Below, piece after piece: positions 1 to 6,781 of a stretch of DNA of 13,613 nt. Made by a program: the position numbers and the translations under genes. This stretch comes from Lachnospiraceae bacterium (GTDB lineage Bacteria > Bacillota > Clostridia > Lachnospirales > Lachnospiraceae). Each line of letters opens with the position of its first letter. The stretch's first letter is position 1. The notes beneath the pieces are model-generated. The model had not been told where the DNA came from, searched no databases, and worked only from the letters and a program-made list of their open reading frames with translations. The stretch lies in assembly GCA_021204285.1 (NCBI GenBank), contig JAJPZP010000027.1, forward strand, positions 1 to 13,613. The letters run 5' to 3'.

Positions 1-2
1 AT

Positions 3-53
3 ATAAAAGTCTCTATGTGCAGAGGTTCAAAACGCCTCCCTCATGACTTTTAT
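3..53. repeat. 9-bp inverted repeat downstream of ffh
   Basis: ATAAAAGTC at 3-11 is the exact reverse complement of GACTTTTAT at 45-53. The interval also contains GAGG/CCTC inner pairing. It lies about 65 bases beyond the ffh stop on the minus strand. The words GGTTCAAAA (24-32) and TCATGACTTTT (41-51) resemble parts of the longer palindrome near 6.7 kb. It could be a weak terminator or a decayed copy of that repeat. The rest of 1-117 holds no gene I can support, and the start of rpsP, which often follows ffh in Firmicutes, is not visible here. Confidence 0.4.
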
Positions 54-117
54 TCCTTGCCCTGCTTACGCATCCTGTGTCTGCCGATCGATTCTGACGC
101 GCGAACATTCCTTACAC

Positions 118-1476
118 TCAGAACGGGAATCCGCCTCTTCTGCCCCTGCGGCCGAACATGCCGCCGCCCTTCATCAGGTTCGGCATCTGCTTCATCATCT
201 TGCGGCTCTGCTCAAACTGCTTGATCAGGCGATTCACCTCGCTGATGTCAACGCCCGCGCCGCGCGCGATTCTGCGCTTTCTTGACGGATTCAGAAGATT
301 CGGGTTCTGCCGCTCCTTCACCGTCATGGACAGGATGATCGCCTCAATGTGCGCCATCTGCTTCTCATCCATCGCATCCTCGATCTGTTTCCTCTGGCTT
401 CCGCCCATACCCGGCAGCATGCTGAGCATCGAGCCGATGCCTCCCATCTTTTTCATCTGGTTCATGCTCTCGAGATAGTCCTCGAAGTCAAACTGATTTT
501 TCTTCATCTTCTGCGAAAGCTTAAGCGCCTTGTCCTCGTCGATGTTCTCCTGCGCTTTCTCTATCATCGTCAGCACGTCGCCCATCCCGAGGATGCGGGA
601 GGCCATGCGGTCCGGATAGAACTGCTCCAGGTCGGAGAGCTTCTCTCCCATACCGGCATAGAGAATCGGCTTTCCCGTCACCGCCTTGATCGAGAGCGCC
701 GCGCCGCCGCGCGTATCGCCATCCAGCTTCGTCAGAATCACGCCGTCGATACCGACCTTATCAGAAAATGTCGTCGCCACATTGACCGCGTCCTGACCGG
801 TCATGGCGTCCACGACGAGAACACTCCAGGTCACATCCACCTTCTCGCGAATCTCGACCAGTTCCGCCATCATTTCCTCATCAATGTGCAGGCGACCCGC
901 CGTATCAAGGATGACAACGCTCATGCCCTGCTTTCTGGCATGCTCGATCGAGGCCTTCGCGATGTCCGCCGGGCGCTGCTTATCCCCCATGGAGAAGACC
1001 TCCACGCCCTGCTTCTCGCCGTTCACCTGCAACTGCCTGATCGCAGCCGGACGGTAAACGTCGCAGGCGACGAGCAGGCATTTGCGGCCCTTAATCTTGA
1101 ACTTGCCCGCGAGCTTCGCGGCGGTCGTCGTCTTACCTGCGCCCTGCAGGCCGGTCATCATGATAACGGTAATCTCATTGGACGGCAGAAGCTTCAGCTC
1201 CGTCGTCTCGCTGCCCATGAGACGGATCATCTCTTCGTTGACGATCTTGATCACGGTCTGTCCCGGCGTGAGGCTCTCCAGGACCTCCTCGCCGATCGCG
1301 CGCTCCTCGACGGCCTTGATGAACTGCTTCACAACCTTGAAGCTCACGTCCGCCTCCAGCAGGGCCAGTTTCACCTCTTTGAGCGCCGCCTTGACATCGG
1401 CCTCGGTGAGTCGACCCTTACCCCGGAGGTTCTTGAACACATTCTGTAATTTATCTGATAAACTGTCAAATGCCAT
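118..1476 (-). CDS. ffh: Signal recognition particle GTPase Ffh (SRP54)
   Basis: This is the protein subunit of the signal recognition particle. It binds 4.5S/6S RNA and the signal sequences of nascent proteins and docks with FtsY at the membrane in a GTP-dependent way. The 452-residue protein has the family's usual length and order. An N-domain helical bundle (about 1-95) comes first. The G domain follows, with P-loop GLQGAGKT at 109-116, DTAGR at 191-195 and TKLD at 249-252. The methionine-rich M domain runs from about 300 to 435 and carries the RNA-binding stretch NPSRKRRIARGAG near 396-408. The C-terminus ends in a Gly/Arg tail. The ATG directly follows the ylxM TAG stop, and its Shine-Dalgarno GGAGGAG lies inside the last ylxM codons, so the two genes are translationally linked. 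Confidence 0.98.
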   Translation of the reverse strand: MAFDSLSDKLQNVFKNLRGKGRLTEADVKAALKEVKLALLEADVSFKVVKQFIKAVEERAIGEEVLESLTPGQTVIKIVNEEMIRLMGSETTELKLLPSNEITVIMMTGLQGAGKTTTAAKLAGKFKIKGRKCLLVACDVYRPAAIRQLQVNGEKQGVEVFSMGDKQRPADIAKASIEHARKQGMSVVILDTAGRLHIDEEMMAELVEIREKVDVTWSVLVVDAMTGQDAVNVATTFSDKVGIDGVILTKLDGDTRGGAALSIKAVTGKPILYAGMGEKLSDLEQFYPDRMASRILGMGDVLTMIEKAQENIDEDKALKLSQKMKKNQFDFEDYLESMNQMKKMGGIGSMLSMLPGMGGSQRKQIEDAMDEKQMAHIEAIILSMTVKERQNPNLLNPSRKRRIARGAGVDISEVNRLIKQFEQSRKMMKQMPNLMKGGGMFGRRGRRGGFPF

Positions 1477-1812
1477 CTACAGCTCCTCCAGAATCCCGGC
1501 GGCCAGCCGCCCGATCTTTTCCATCTCAGAATCGCTTTCATGCGCTGATGCAATCCGGCGAATCTCTCCAACCTGATTTTTTATCTTTACAAATTTCTCC
1601 ACCAGATGCAGCTTTTCCTCATATTCTGTGAGTGTCCTGCCGCAGCGGCGAACCATATCGTGCACGCCCTGGCGGCTGATTCCGAGTTCTTCGGCGACCT
1701 CACTCAACGAGTAGTCATTCAGCACGACTTCCTCGTATACCCTTTTTTGTCGCTCTGTCAGCAGCTCCCCATAGAAATCATATAAAAGCGTCTGTCTCAG
1801 AATTTCCTCCAC
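1477..1812 (-). CDS. ylxM: YlxM/UPF0122 family helix-turn-helix protein
   Basis: This small protein of 111 residues belongs to the YlxM/UPF0122 family, which is encoded directly upstream of ffh across Firmicutes and is linked to SRP function. Residues about 20-62 look like a sigma-70 region 4-type helix-turn-helix (LSEVAEELGISRQGVHDMV), followed by a charged helical tail. The start is GTG at 1810-1812, eight bases after the Shine-Dalgarno-like GAGGGT. No ATG near the N-terminus fits. The stop abuts the ffh ATG with no gap. A candidate promoter lies immediately upstream, overlapping the terminator of the preceding operon. The family assignment is firm, but the precise molecular role is not settled. 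Confidence 0.95.
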   Translation of the reverse strand: MEEILRQTLLYDFYGELLTERQKRVYEEVVLNDYSLSEVAEELGISRQGVHDMVRRCGRTLTEYEEKLHLVEKFVKIKNQVGEIRRIASAHESDSEMEKIGRLAAGILEEL

Positions 1813-1830
1813 CCTTGATCACCCTCAGGT

Positions 1831-1859
1831 ATCTTACACGAAAAAAAGAGGGGTGTCAA
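1831..1859 (-). promoter_or_regulatory. Candidate sigma-A promoter of ylxM-ffh
   Basis: On the minus strand a perfect -35 box TTGACA (1859-1854) is separated by 17 bases from TAAGAT (1836-1831), which matches four of six -10 positions. The -35 box lies within the downstream arm of the dctP-operon terminator. The predicted start site, near 1824, would leave a leader of only about 12-14 bases with the ribosome site at its 5' end. That is unusually tight and is the main reason for caution. Confidence 0.55.
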
Positions 1860-1881
1860 GGAAAATTTCTTGACACCCCTC
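1841..1881 (-). terminator. Intrinsic terminator after dctP
   Basis: GAGGGGTGTCAAG at 1848-1860 and its exact complement at 1869-1881 form a 13-bp perfect stem with an 8-base loop. On the minus strand the stem is followed by seven T residues (A run at 1841-1847). It begins 16 bases beyond the dctP stop. It is a textbook Rho-independent terminator for the deoC/aroE/TRAP transcript. Confidence 0.95.
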
Positions 1882-1896
1882 CTGAATTTTCAACAG

Positions 1897-2895
1897 TTAC
1901 TCCCCCACATACATATAATACAGCTCATCATCCCCGACTGCTTCCCGGATCTCCTCGTAAAGGTCCGCCGAAGCCGCCCGCATCTCTTCGACCAGTTCAT
2001 CGGAGACCTCGACGATCGTCGTCCCGGCCTCCTCGCAGATCGCGATGCGGTCGTCCACACGCTCCTGGGCCTGCTCACGCGCATAGGCGCAGGCGGTCGT
2101 CGCAGCCTCGCGGATGATCTCCTGTTGCTCCTCCGAGAGGCTCTCCATGAAGTCCTCGCTCACGATCAGGCTTAAGAGATGCGGCAGGTGATTCGTCTGG
2201 ATCACATAATCCTGCTGCTCATAGAATTTATTTGAGACAATGACCTCGTAGGGATTCTCCTGCGCGTCAATCGTGTTCTGCTGCAGGCCGATGTACACCT
2301 CCGAGAAGGACATTGGTGTCGGGTTTGCGCCGATCGCTTTCCAGAATGCCATGTGATAGGAGTTCTCCATCGTGCGGATCTTGATGCCGGAGAAGTCCTC
2401 CAGGCTCTCAACCGCCACATTGGAACTCATGACGCGGAAATTCTGATCGCTCATGCCGAGCAGCTCGAGGCCTTTCTCCGCATAAATTTCATTGATCTTC
2501 TCCATGAATGCCTCGTTGTCCAGCACCTCATGCAGCTCCTCGATATCGCTGAATACACAGGGCAGGTCAAAGAGACACAGGCGCGGCAGGTAGCTGACCT
2601 GCGGCGCGGTATTCTGCACGACAAAAGGAATATCGCCGGTCATGCAGCACTCGATCAGCTCGGTATCACCGCCGAGCGAACTGTTCGCGTAGACCTCAAT
2701 GCGCATCGCGCCATCTGAAAGCCGCTCCACTTCCCCGGCAAATTTCTCCGCATAGATCTGTGTGACCGTGTCCTCCGGGCTTGCCGTTCCCAGCACCCAG
2801 GCGTAGGTCTGGCTGCTCTCATGGCAGCCTGTAAGCGAAAGCGCCGCAGCCATCACAAATACCAGCATCAGGCAGACAGAAATTCTTTTTTTCAT
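1897..2895 (-). CDS. dctP: TRAP transporter substrate-binding lipoprotein, DctP family
   Basis: This is the extracytoplasmic binding protein of a tripartite ATP-independent periplasmic (TRAP) transporter, which captures an organic acid and delivers it to DctQM. A lipoprotein signal peptide ends in the lipobox LTGC, with the acylated cysteine at residue 24, so the protein is membrane-tethered as expected in a Gram-positive cell. The family hallmark GIKIRTMENSYHMAFWKAIG surrounds Arg174, the residue that normally binds the ligand carboxylate. It is followed by the typical stretch ending in NTIDAQENP. I start at the ATG at 2893-2895 (332 residues), eight bases after AGGAGG. The upstream in-frame GTG overlaps that ribosome site. 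The gene is last in its operon, 12 bases after dctM. The sequence alone does not fix the substrate; adjacency to an aroE-like gene suggests a cyclic hydroxy-acid. Confidence 0.95.
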   Translation of the reverse strand: MKKRISVCLMLVFVMAAALSLTGCHESSQTYAWVLGTASPEDTVTQIYAEKFAGEVERLSDGAMRIEVYANSSLGGDTELIECCMTGDIPFVVQNTAPQVSYLPRLCLFDLPCVFSDIEELHEVLDNEAFMEKINEIYAEKGLELLGMSDQNFRVMSSNVAVESLEDFSGIKIRTMENSYHMAFWKAIGANPTPMSFSEVYIGLQQNTIDAQENPYEVIVSNKFYEQQDYVIQTNHLPHLLSLIVSEDFMESLSEEQQEIIREAATTACAYAREQAQERVDDRIAICEEAGTTIVEVSDELVEEMRAASADLYEEIREAVGDDELYYMYVGE

Positions 2896-2907
2896 CTTCG
2901 TCACCTC

Positions 2908-4194
2908 CTATACAAGCAGCAGGCTGATCTGCGGAATGTAGGTGACCAGCAGCAGTGCGATAAAGAACAGTACGATCATCGGCATCGCCTTGCGGGCGAT
3001 CTCCATGACCGGCACCTTCGAGAGCGAGCTTGCCACGAAGAGATTGACGCCGATCGGCGGCGTGACAAAACCGATCGCCAGATTGACGACCATGATGATG
3101 CCGAAGTGTACCGGATCCACGCCGTAGGTCTCCACGATCGGCAGCAGGATCGGCGCGAGAATCAGAATGGCCGGACTCGTATCCATGACCATACCGACGA
3201 CGAGCAACAGAAGATTGATCACGAGCAGCAACACGATCTTATTCGTAAAGGAGCTCGTCATCCAGGCGGAAACAGTCTGCGGCACATGCATCAGCGTCAG
3301 AATGCGCGAGAACGCGACCGACGCCGCCAGGATAAAGAGGATCGGGCAGAAGGTCCGCACCGCATCGCGGAAAATGCCCCAGAGATCCCTGATCTTCAGT
3401 GTCCGGTACACAAAGAGGCTGATGATCAGCGCATAGAACACTGAAATGACCGCCGCCTCCGTCGGGCTTGTCACGCCGGTGTAGATGCAGCCCAGGATGA
3501 TCACCGGCGTCAGCAGCGCAAACAGGCTTTCAAAAAATACTTTCCGGAAACCGCGCCCGTGCAGTTCCTCCACGATCACGTCGATCTTCTCCCTGTCTTC
3601 GCCGTTTTTCTTACAGTAATAAAACGCATAGCCCATCAGAATCACGCCGATCAGAATACCGGGAATAATGCCCGCAAGGAACATATCGCTCACGGAAGTC
3701 CCCGTCGCCTGTGCATAGAGAATGAAGGGAATACTCGGCGGAATGATGACGCCCAGGCCTCCTGCCGTTGCGACGAGCGCGACGCTGAATTTCTTATCGT
3801 AACCCATCTCGAGCATCAGCGGAATCGTCATGGAGCCAACCGCCGCCACCGTCGCCGGGGCCGAGCCGGAGATCGCGCCGAAGAACAGGCAGGTGATCAC
3901 GACCGCACAGGGAATACCCGCGGTGCGCCGGCCAATAAAATAAGTAAAAACCTCAAACAGTTTCTTCGAGACGCCGCCTTTCGACATAATGACGCCGGAG
4001 AGGACAAACATCGGAATCGCGAGCAGCGGGTAAGAATTCACGCCGCCGAGCATCGCGCGCAGCACATAGACGCCGCTGACGGTAAAGGATTCCGAGAAAA
4101 GGCTGGGCATCATGCTCGTGATCGCAACCGTCAGGCCGACCGGCACCGCCAGCACCAGAAGTACCACAAATAAAATCATGATCAATGCTGTCAT
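2908..4194 (-). CDS. dctM: TRAP transporter large permease, DctM subunit
   Basis: This is the ion-coupled translocating subunit of the TRAP transporter, with 428 residues, which is normal for DctM. The protein is hydrophobic throughout, with about 11-12 membrane segments. It shows family blocks such as the N-terminal LVLAVPVGLTVAITS, an AIPMFVLSGVIM region near residues 59-70, the GSAPATVAAVGSMTIPLM loop near 110-127, and the late motif VNLAIGFVTPPIGVNLFVAS. The start codon overlaps the dctQ stop as ATGA, with a GAGGGGG ribosome site about nine bases upstream, indicating coupled translation. It acts in the cytoplasmic membrane together with DctQ and the lipoprotein DctP. Confidence 0.96.
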   Translation of the reverse strand: MTALIMILFVVLLVLAVPVGLTVAITSMMPSLFSESFTVSGVYVLRAMLGGVNSYPLLAIPMFVLSGVIMSKGGVSKKLFEVFTYFIGRRTAGIPCAVVITCLFFGAISGSAPATVAAVGSMTIPLMLEMGYDKKFSVALVATAGGLGVIIPPSIPFILYAQATGTSVSDMFLAGIIPGILIGVILMGYAFYYCKKNGEDREKIDVIVEELHGRGFRKVFFESLFALLTPVIILGCIYTGVTSPTEAAVISVFYALIISLFVYRTLKIRDLWGIFRDAVRTFCPILFILAASVAFSRILTLMHVPQTVSAWMTSSFTNKIVLLLVINLLLLVVGMVMDTSPAILILAPILLPIVETYGVDPVHFGIIMVVNLAIGFVTPPIGVNLFVASSLSKVPVMEIARKAMPMIVLFFIALLLVTYIPQISLLLV

Positions 4195-4676
4195 GACCAG
4201 AACCCCCTCATCGTCTTTGCCTCACGGATCCAGGCCTGCGCAACACGGATTGTTAGCAGGATAAAGCCGACAAGCGGCGCGGACTGGATATAGTACATCG
4301 GAATCTTCAGAGCCGCACTCGTCGAGCCGAACTCCACCGCCTGCCGCACATAGGTGTAGCAGTACGGCAGCATGATGATGCAGAAAACGAGCACCAGCGT
4401 GTGCCGGAACAGGCGAAGCACCGTCTTTCCCGGGTCGGAAAGGCTGTTAATCACCTGCTCGATCTTGATCGAAATTCTCTTTTTCACACAATAGCTGATA
4501 CTGATAAAAGTCGCCCACACGAAAAGATACTGTGTCAGCTCCTCCGACCAGCTTAAGGACTGGTTCAGCACATAGCGTGCAAACACCTGAATTCCCATGA
4601 TAATCACCATACAGATCAGCAACAGGATCAGGAGCGTCTCCTCCAGATTGTCGTCCAGCCATCTCAGTAGTTTCAT
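4191..4676 (-). CDS. dctQ: TRAP transporter small permease, DctQ subunit
   Basis: This is the small membrane subunit that pairs with DctM in TRAP importers. The 161-residue protein has four predicted membrane segments. The first lies near 14-33, the second (containing YVLNQSLSWSEELTQYLFVW) near 35-57, the third near 90-108 and the fourth near 127-146. The phrase RYVLNQSLSWSEEL is characteristic of DctQ. It starts at an ATG preceded by GGGAG nine bases upstream, and its stop overlaps the dctM start by four bases. Only 18 bases separate it from the aroE-like gene, which supports co-transcription. Confidence 0.94.
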   Translation of the reverse strand: MKLLRWLDDNLEETLLILLLICMVIIMGIQVFARYVLNQSLSWSEELTQYLFVWATFISISYCVKKRISIKIEQVINSLSDPGKTVLRLFRHTLVLVFCIIMLPYCYTYVRQAVEFGSTSAALKIPMYYIQSAPLVGFILLTIRVAQAWIREAKTMRGFWS

Positions 4677-4694
4677 TCCCTCTTTCTCCCTCTT

Positions 4695-5558
4695 TTAAAT
4701 TTTTAAAAATTCTTTCATATGCGCGATCGGCATATCCTGTCCGGTCCACAGGCGAAAAGCTTCCACCCCCTGGAACAGCATCATCGGGAAGCCGTTCATC
4801 GTATCGCAGCCCGCTTCCCGTGCCATTTTGAGGAACAGCGTCTGCGGCGGCGCATAGATCACATCCGTCACGAGCATGCCCGGTTTGAAATAACTCCCAT
4901 CCGGGATATAGGTCCACTCCTTCTGCGGCGTCATCCCCACCTCAGTCGCGTTAGCAAGGAGATCACTGTCCCAGATCTCCCGCTTCAACGCGTCGAGATC
5001 CTCCAGGCCGTAGAGCTTCGTCTGGCAGCCGAGCCGCTCGTTCAGAAGTGCGGTTGTCTCCCGCACCCGCGGCCAGTATTTGTCATGGATATTGAAAATC
5101 GACATTTCCCGTACGCCCGCGAGCGCCGCCTGCACCTGGATCGCCTTCGCCGCGCCGCCGGCTCCCACGATCGTCATCTTCTTTCCCTTAATATCGAAGC
5201 CGTGGTCCTGAAGGCCGCGTATGTAGCCGATTCCGTCGGTAATATGCCCGGTCAGCACGCCGTCGTCATTGATGATCGTATTGACCGCCCCACAGAGCTC
5301 GGCCTCCGGCGTCAAGCGGTCAAGATACTGCATGACCGCGATTTTATTTGGCATGGAAATATTGCCGCCGCGCACCTTCAGCGCGCGCATCGACTCAATC
5401 GCCTGTGGCAGATTGTCCTGATCCACCTCAAAACAGAGATAGGCGTAGTCCAGTCCGAGATAGCTCAATGCCTCGTTATGCATGGCCGGTGAGCTCGAGT
5501 GCCGGATCGGATACGCCATCAATGTCAATAGCTCCGTATGCCCTGTAATTCTGTCCAT
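4695..5558 (-). CDS. aroE: Shikimate/quinate dehydrogenase, AroE/YdiB type
   Basis: This NAD(P)-dependent dehydrogenase interconverts 3-dehydroshikimate/shikimate and, in YdiB-type members, 3-dehydroquinate/quinate. It has 287 residues. The substrate site is visible as HSSSPAMHN (Ser21, Ser23), Lys72 in NISMPNK, Asn93 in GAVNTI and Asp108 in TDG. The Rossmann loop GAGGA lies at 132-136. After the second strand the sequence reads FNIHDKYW, with Asp159, instead of the NRT of strict NADP-dependent AroE. This resembles YdiB and suggests NAD use. Later family blocks NATEVGM and DVIYAPPQT are present. It starts at an ATG eight bases after AAGGGA and sits between cdd and dctQ. The transporter context favours a catabolic quinate/shikimate role over biosynthesis, but the sequence does not prove this. 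Confidence 0.9.
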   Translation of the reverse strand: MDRITGHTELLTLMAYPIRHSSSPAMHNEALSYLGLDYAYLCFEVDQDNLPQAIESMRALKVRGGNISMPNKIAVMQYLDRLTPEAELCGAVNTIINDDGVLTGHITDGIGYIRGLQDHGFDIKGKKMTIVGAGGAAKAIQVQAALAGVREMSIFNIHDKYWPRVRETTALLNERLGCQTKLYGLEDLDALKREIWDSDLLANATEVGMTPQKEWTYIPDGSYFKPGMLVTDVIYAPPQTLFLKMAREAGCDTMNGFPMMLFQGVEAFRLWTGQDMPIAHMKEFLKI

Positions 5559-5582
5559 TTTACTTTTCCCTTGTGTAAATTT

Positions 5583-6017
5583 TTACTTTTTTGAAAGATC
5601 GCCCGGACCAAAGCCGTGCGGAAACAGTTCTCCCAGGGTGCACACTTCATAGTGTTGCCTGTCCGTTGCGAGAATGACCTGAAATTCTTCCGGATCACAG
5701 AATTCCGCCATGACCTGGCGACAGACGCTGCAGGGCGTCACATAGTCTTTCGGCATGCCATCCGGTCCTCCGACAATCGCGATCGCAGTAAACGCCTGCT
5801 CGCCTTCGCTGACCCCTTTAAAGAACGCTGTGCGCTCCGCGCAGTTCGACGGCGCATAGGCCGCATTTTCAATATTGCAGCCGGTATAAATCATACCGCT
5901 CTTTCCAAGCAGCGCCGCCCCGACCTGAAAATGGGAATAAGGCGCATAGGCACGCTCCATCATAAGCAGCGCGGTCGCAATCAACTCTCTGATTTCCTCT
6001 TCCTGCAACTGTTTCAA
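5583..6017 (-). CDS. cdd: Cytidine deaminase
   Basis: This is a zinc enzyme that deaminates cytidine and deoxycytidine to uridine and deoxyuridine in pyrimidine salvage. The 144-residue protein matches the small homotetrameric class. The signature GCNIENAAYAPSNCAER carries zinc ligand Cys59 and catalytic Glu61. PCSVC supplies the other two ligands, Cys96 and Cys99. The start appears to be TTG at 6015-6017, one base after the deoC stop, with GGGAG nine bases upstream inside deoC. No ATG lies close to that ribosome site. The tight deoC-cdd spacing indicates one deoxynucleoside-use unit, although no pyrimidine-nucleoside phosphorylase gene is in the window. Confidence 0.96.
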   Translation of the reverse strand: MKQLQEEEIRELIATALLMMERAYAPYSHFQVGAALLGKSGMIYTGCNIENAAYAPSNCAERTAFFKGVSEGEQAFTAIAIVGGPDGMPKDYVTPCSVCRQVMAEFCDPEEFQVILATDRQHYEVCTLGELFPHGFGPGDLSKK

Positions 6018-6018
6018 A

Positions 6019-6675
6019 TCACTTCACTCCCTGCTTTACGATCTTTACAACACGGCTCGTACCCAGTCTGTCCGCTCCCAGCCGGAGAAACTCCTCCGCG
6101 TCCGCAAGGGAGGCGATGCCGCCCGCCGCCTTGATCTTCACATCCGGACCGACGTTCTCCCCGAACAGCCGGACATCGTCAAAAGTCGCCCCGCCGGTTA
6201 AGAAGCCGGTTGAAGTCTTGATATAATCTGCTCCCGCGCGTGTCACCACATGACACAGTTCGACCTTCTCCCCGTCCGTCAGAAGACAGGTCTCGATGAT
6301 CACCTTCAGAATCTTCTCTCCTGCTACAGCCTTCAGCGCACGGATCTCCTGCTCCACGAGATCAAATTTTCCATCCTTCACCCAGCCGATATTGACGACC
6401 ATGTCGATCTCATCCGCACCGTTCGCAAGCGCATCCTTCGCCTCGAATTCCTTGGCCGCCGTTGTCATGTAGCCGTTCGGAAAACCGATGACCGTACAGA
6501 CCGCCATCCGCTCACCCACATAGTCCTTCGCCTGCCGCACATAGCTGGGCGGAATACAGACCGAGGCCGTGCCGTAATGCATCGCGTCGTCGCAGATCTG
6601 ACGAATCTCCTCCCATGTCGCGCCCTGCGTGAGCAGTGTATGATCCACATGTTTTAGAATTTCTTTCACTTCCAT
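6019..6675 (-). CDS. deoC: Deoxyribose-phosphate aldolase
   Basis: This class I aldolase cleaves 2-deoxyribose 5-phosphate to glyceraldehyde 3-phosphate and acetaldehyde, the last step of deoxynucleoside catabolism. It has 218 residues, the typical bacterial length. The Schiff-base lysine is Lys153 in YIKTSTGF, the partner lysine is Lys182 in KIKAAGGI, and the active-site aspartate is Asp91 in [11 protein letters not shown]. The ATG is eight bases after AGGAG. Upstream, about 30 bases separate the gene from a long palindrome that follows mgtE. I see no convincing promoter in that space, so the gene may be reached by read-through from mgtE. Confidence 0.97.
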   Translation of the reverse strand: MEVKEILKHVDHTLLTQGATWEEIRQICDDAMHYGTASVCIPPSYVRQAKDYVGERMAVCTVIGFPNGYMTTAAKEFEAKDALANGADEIDMVVNIGWVKDGKFDLVEQEIRALKAVAGEKILKVIIETCLLTDGEKVELCHVVTRAGADYIKTSTGFLTGGATFDDVRLFGENVGPDVKIKAAGGIASLADAEEFLRLGADRLGTSRVVKIVKQGVK

Positions 6676-6705
6676 TTTTCTATTCTCCTATCATCTATCA
6701 AAGCA

Positions 6706-6781
6706 GATGGTACCACGGGTTCCAAAGTCATGAATACGAATGCGAGCATTCGATTCATGCCCTTTGAACCCTGGTATCATC
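6706..6781. repeat. Long imperfect palindrome between mgtE and deoC
   Basis: Two arms of about 36 bases (6706-6742 and 6747-6781) flank a four-base loop (6743-6746). They are nearly exact complements: GATGGTACCACGGGTTCC opposes a matching GATGATACCAGGGTTC, TCATGAAT/ATTCATG match, and CGAATG/CATTCG close the loop. A few single-base bulges interrupt them. The element overlaps the last two bases of the mgtE stop codon. No T tract follows on either strand, so a simple intrinsic terminator is unlikely. A REP-like element or mRNA-stabilising hairpin is more plausible. Confidence 0.85.

Noticed and set aside
7..110. A 31-codon minus-strand frame starting at an ATG just after ffh
   Set aside because: It lacks a properly spaced ribosome site, has no recognisable sequence and overlaps the inverted repeat.
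349..1449. Long plus-strand open frame of 366 codons opposite ffh, and similar plus-strand frames opposite dctM, aroE, mgtE and the DUF362 gene
   Set aside because: They are antisense shadows in GC-rich coding DNA. The translations are rich in His, Arg and Asp with no family resemblance, and the minus strand encodes clear conserved proteins.
6676..6705. Promoter for deoC between the palindrome and the start codon
   Set aside because: No convincing -35/-10 pair with 16-18 base spacing could be found. The AT-rich words there overlap the ribosome site.
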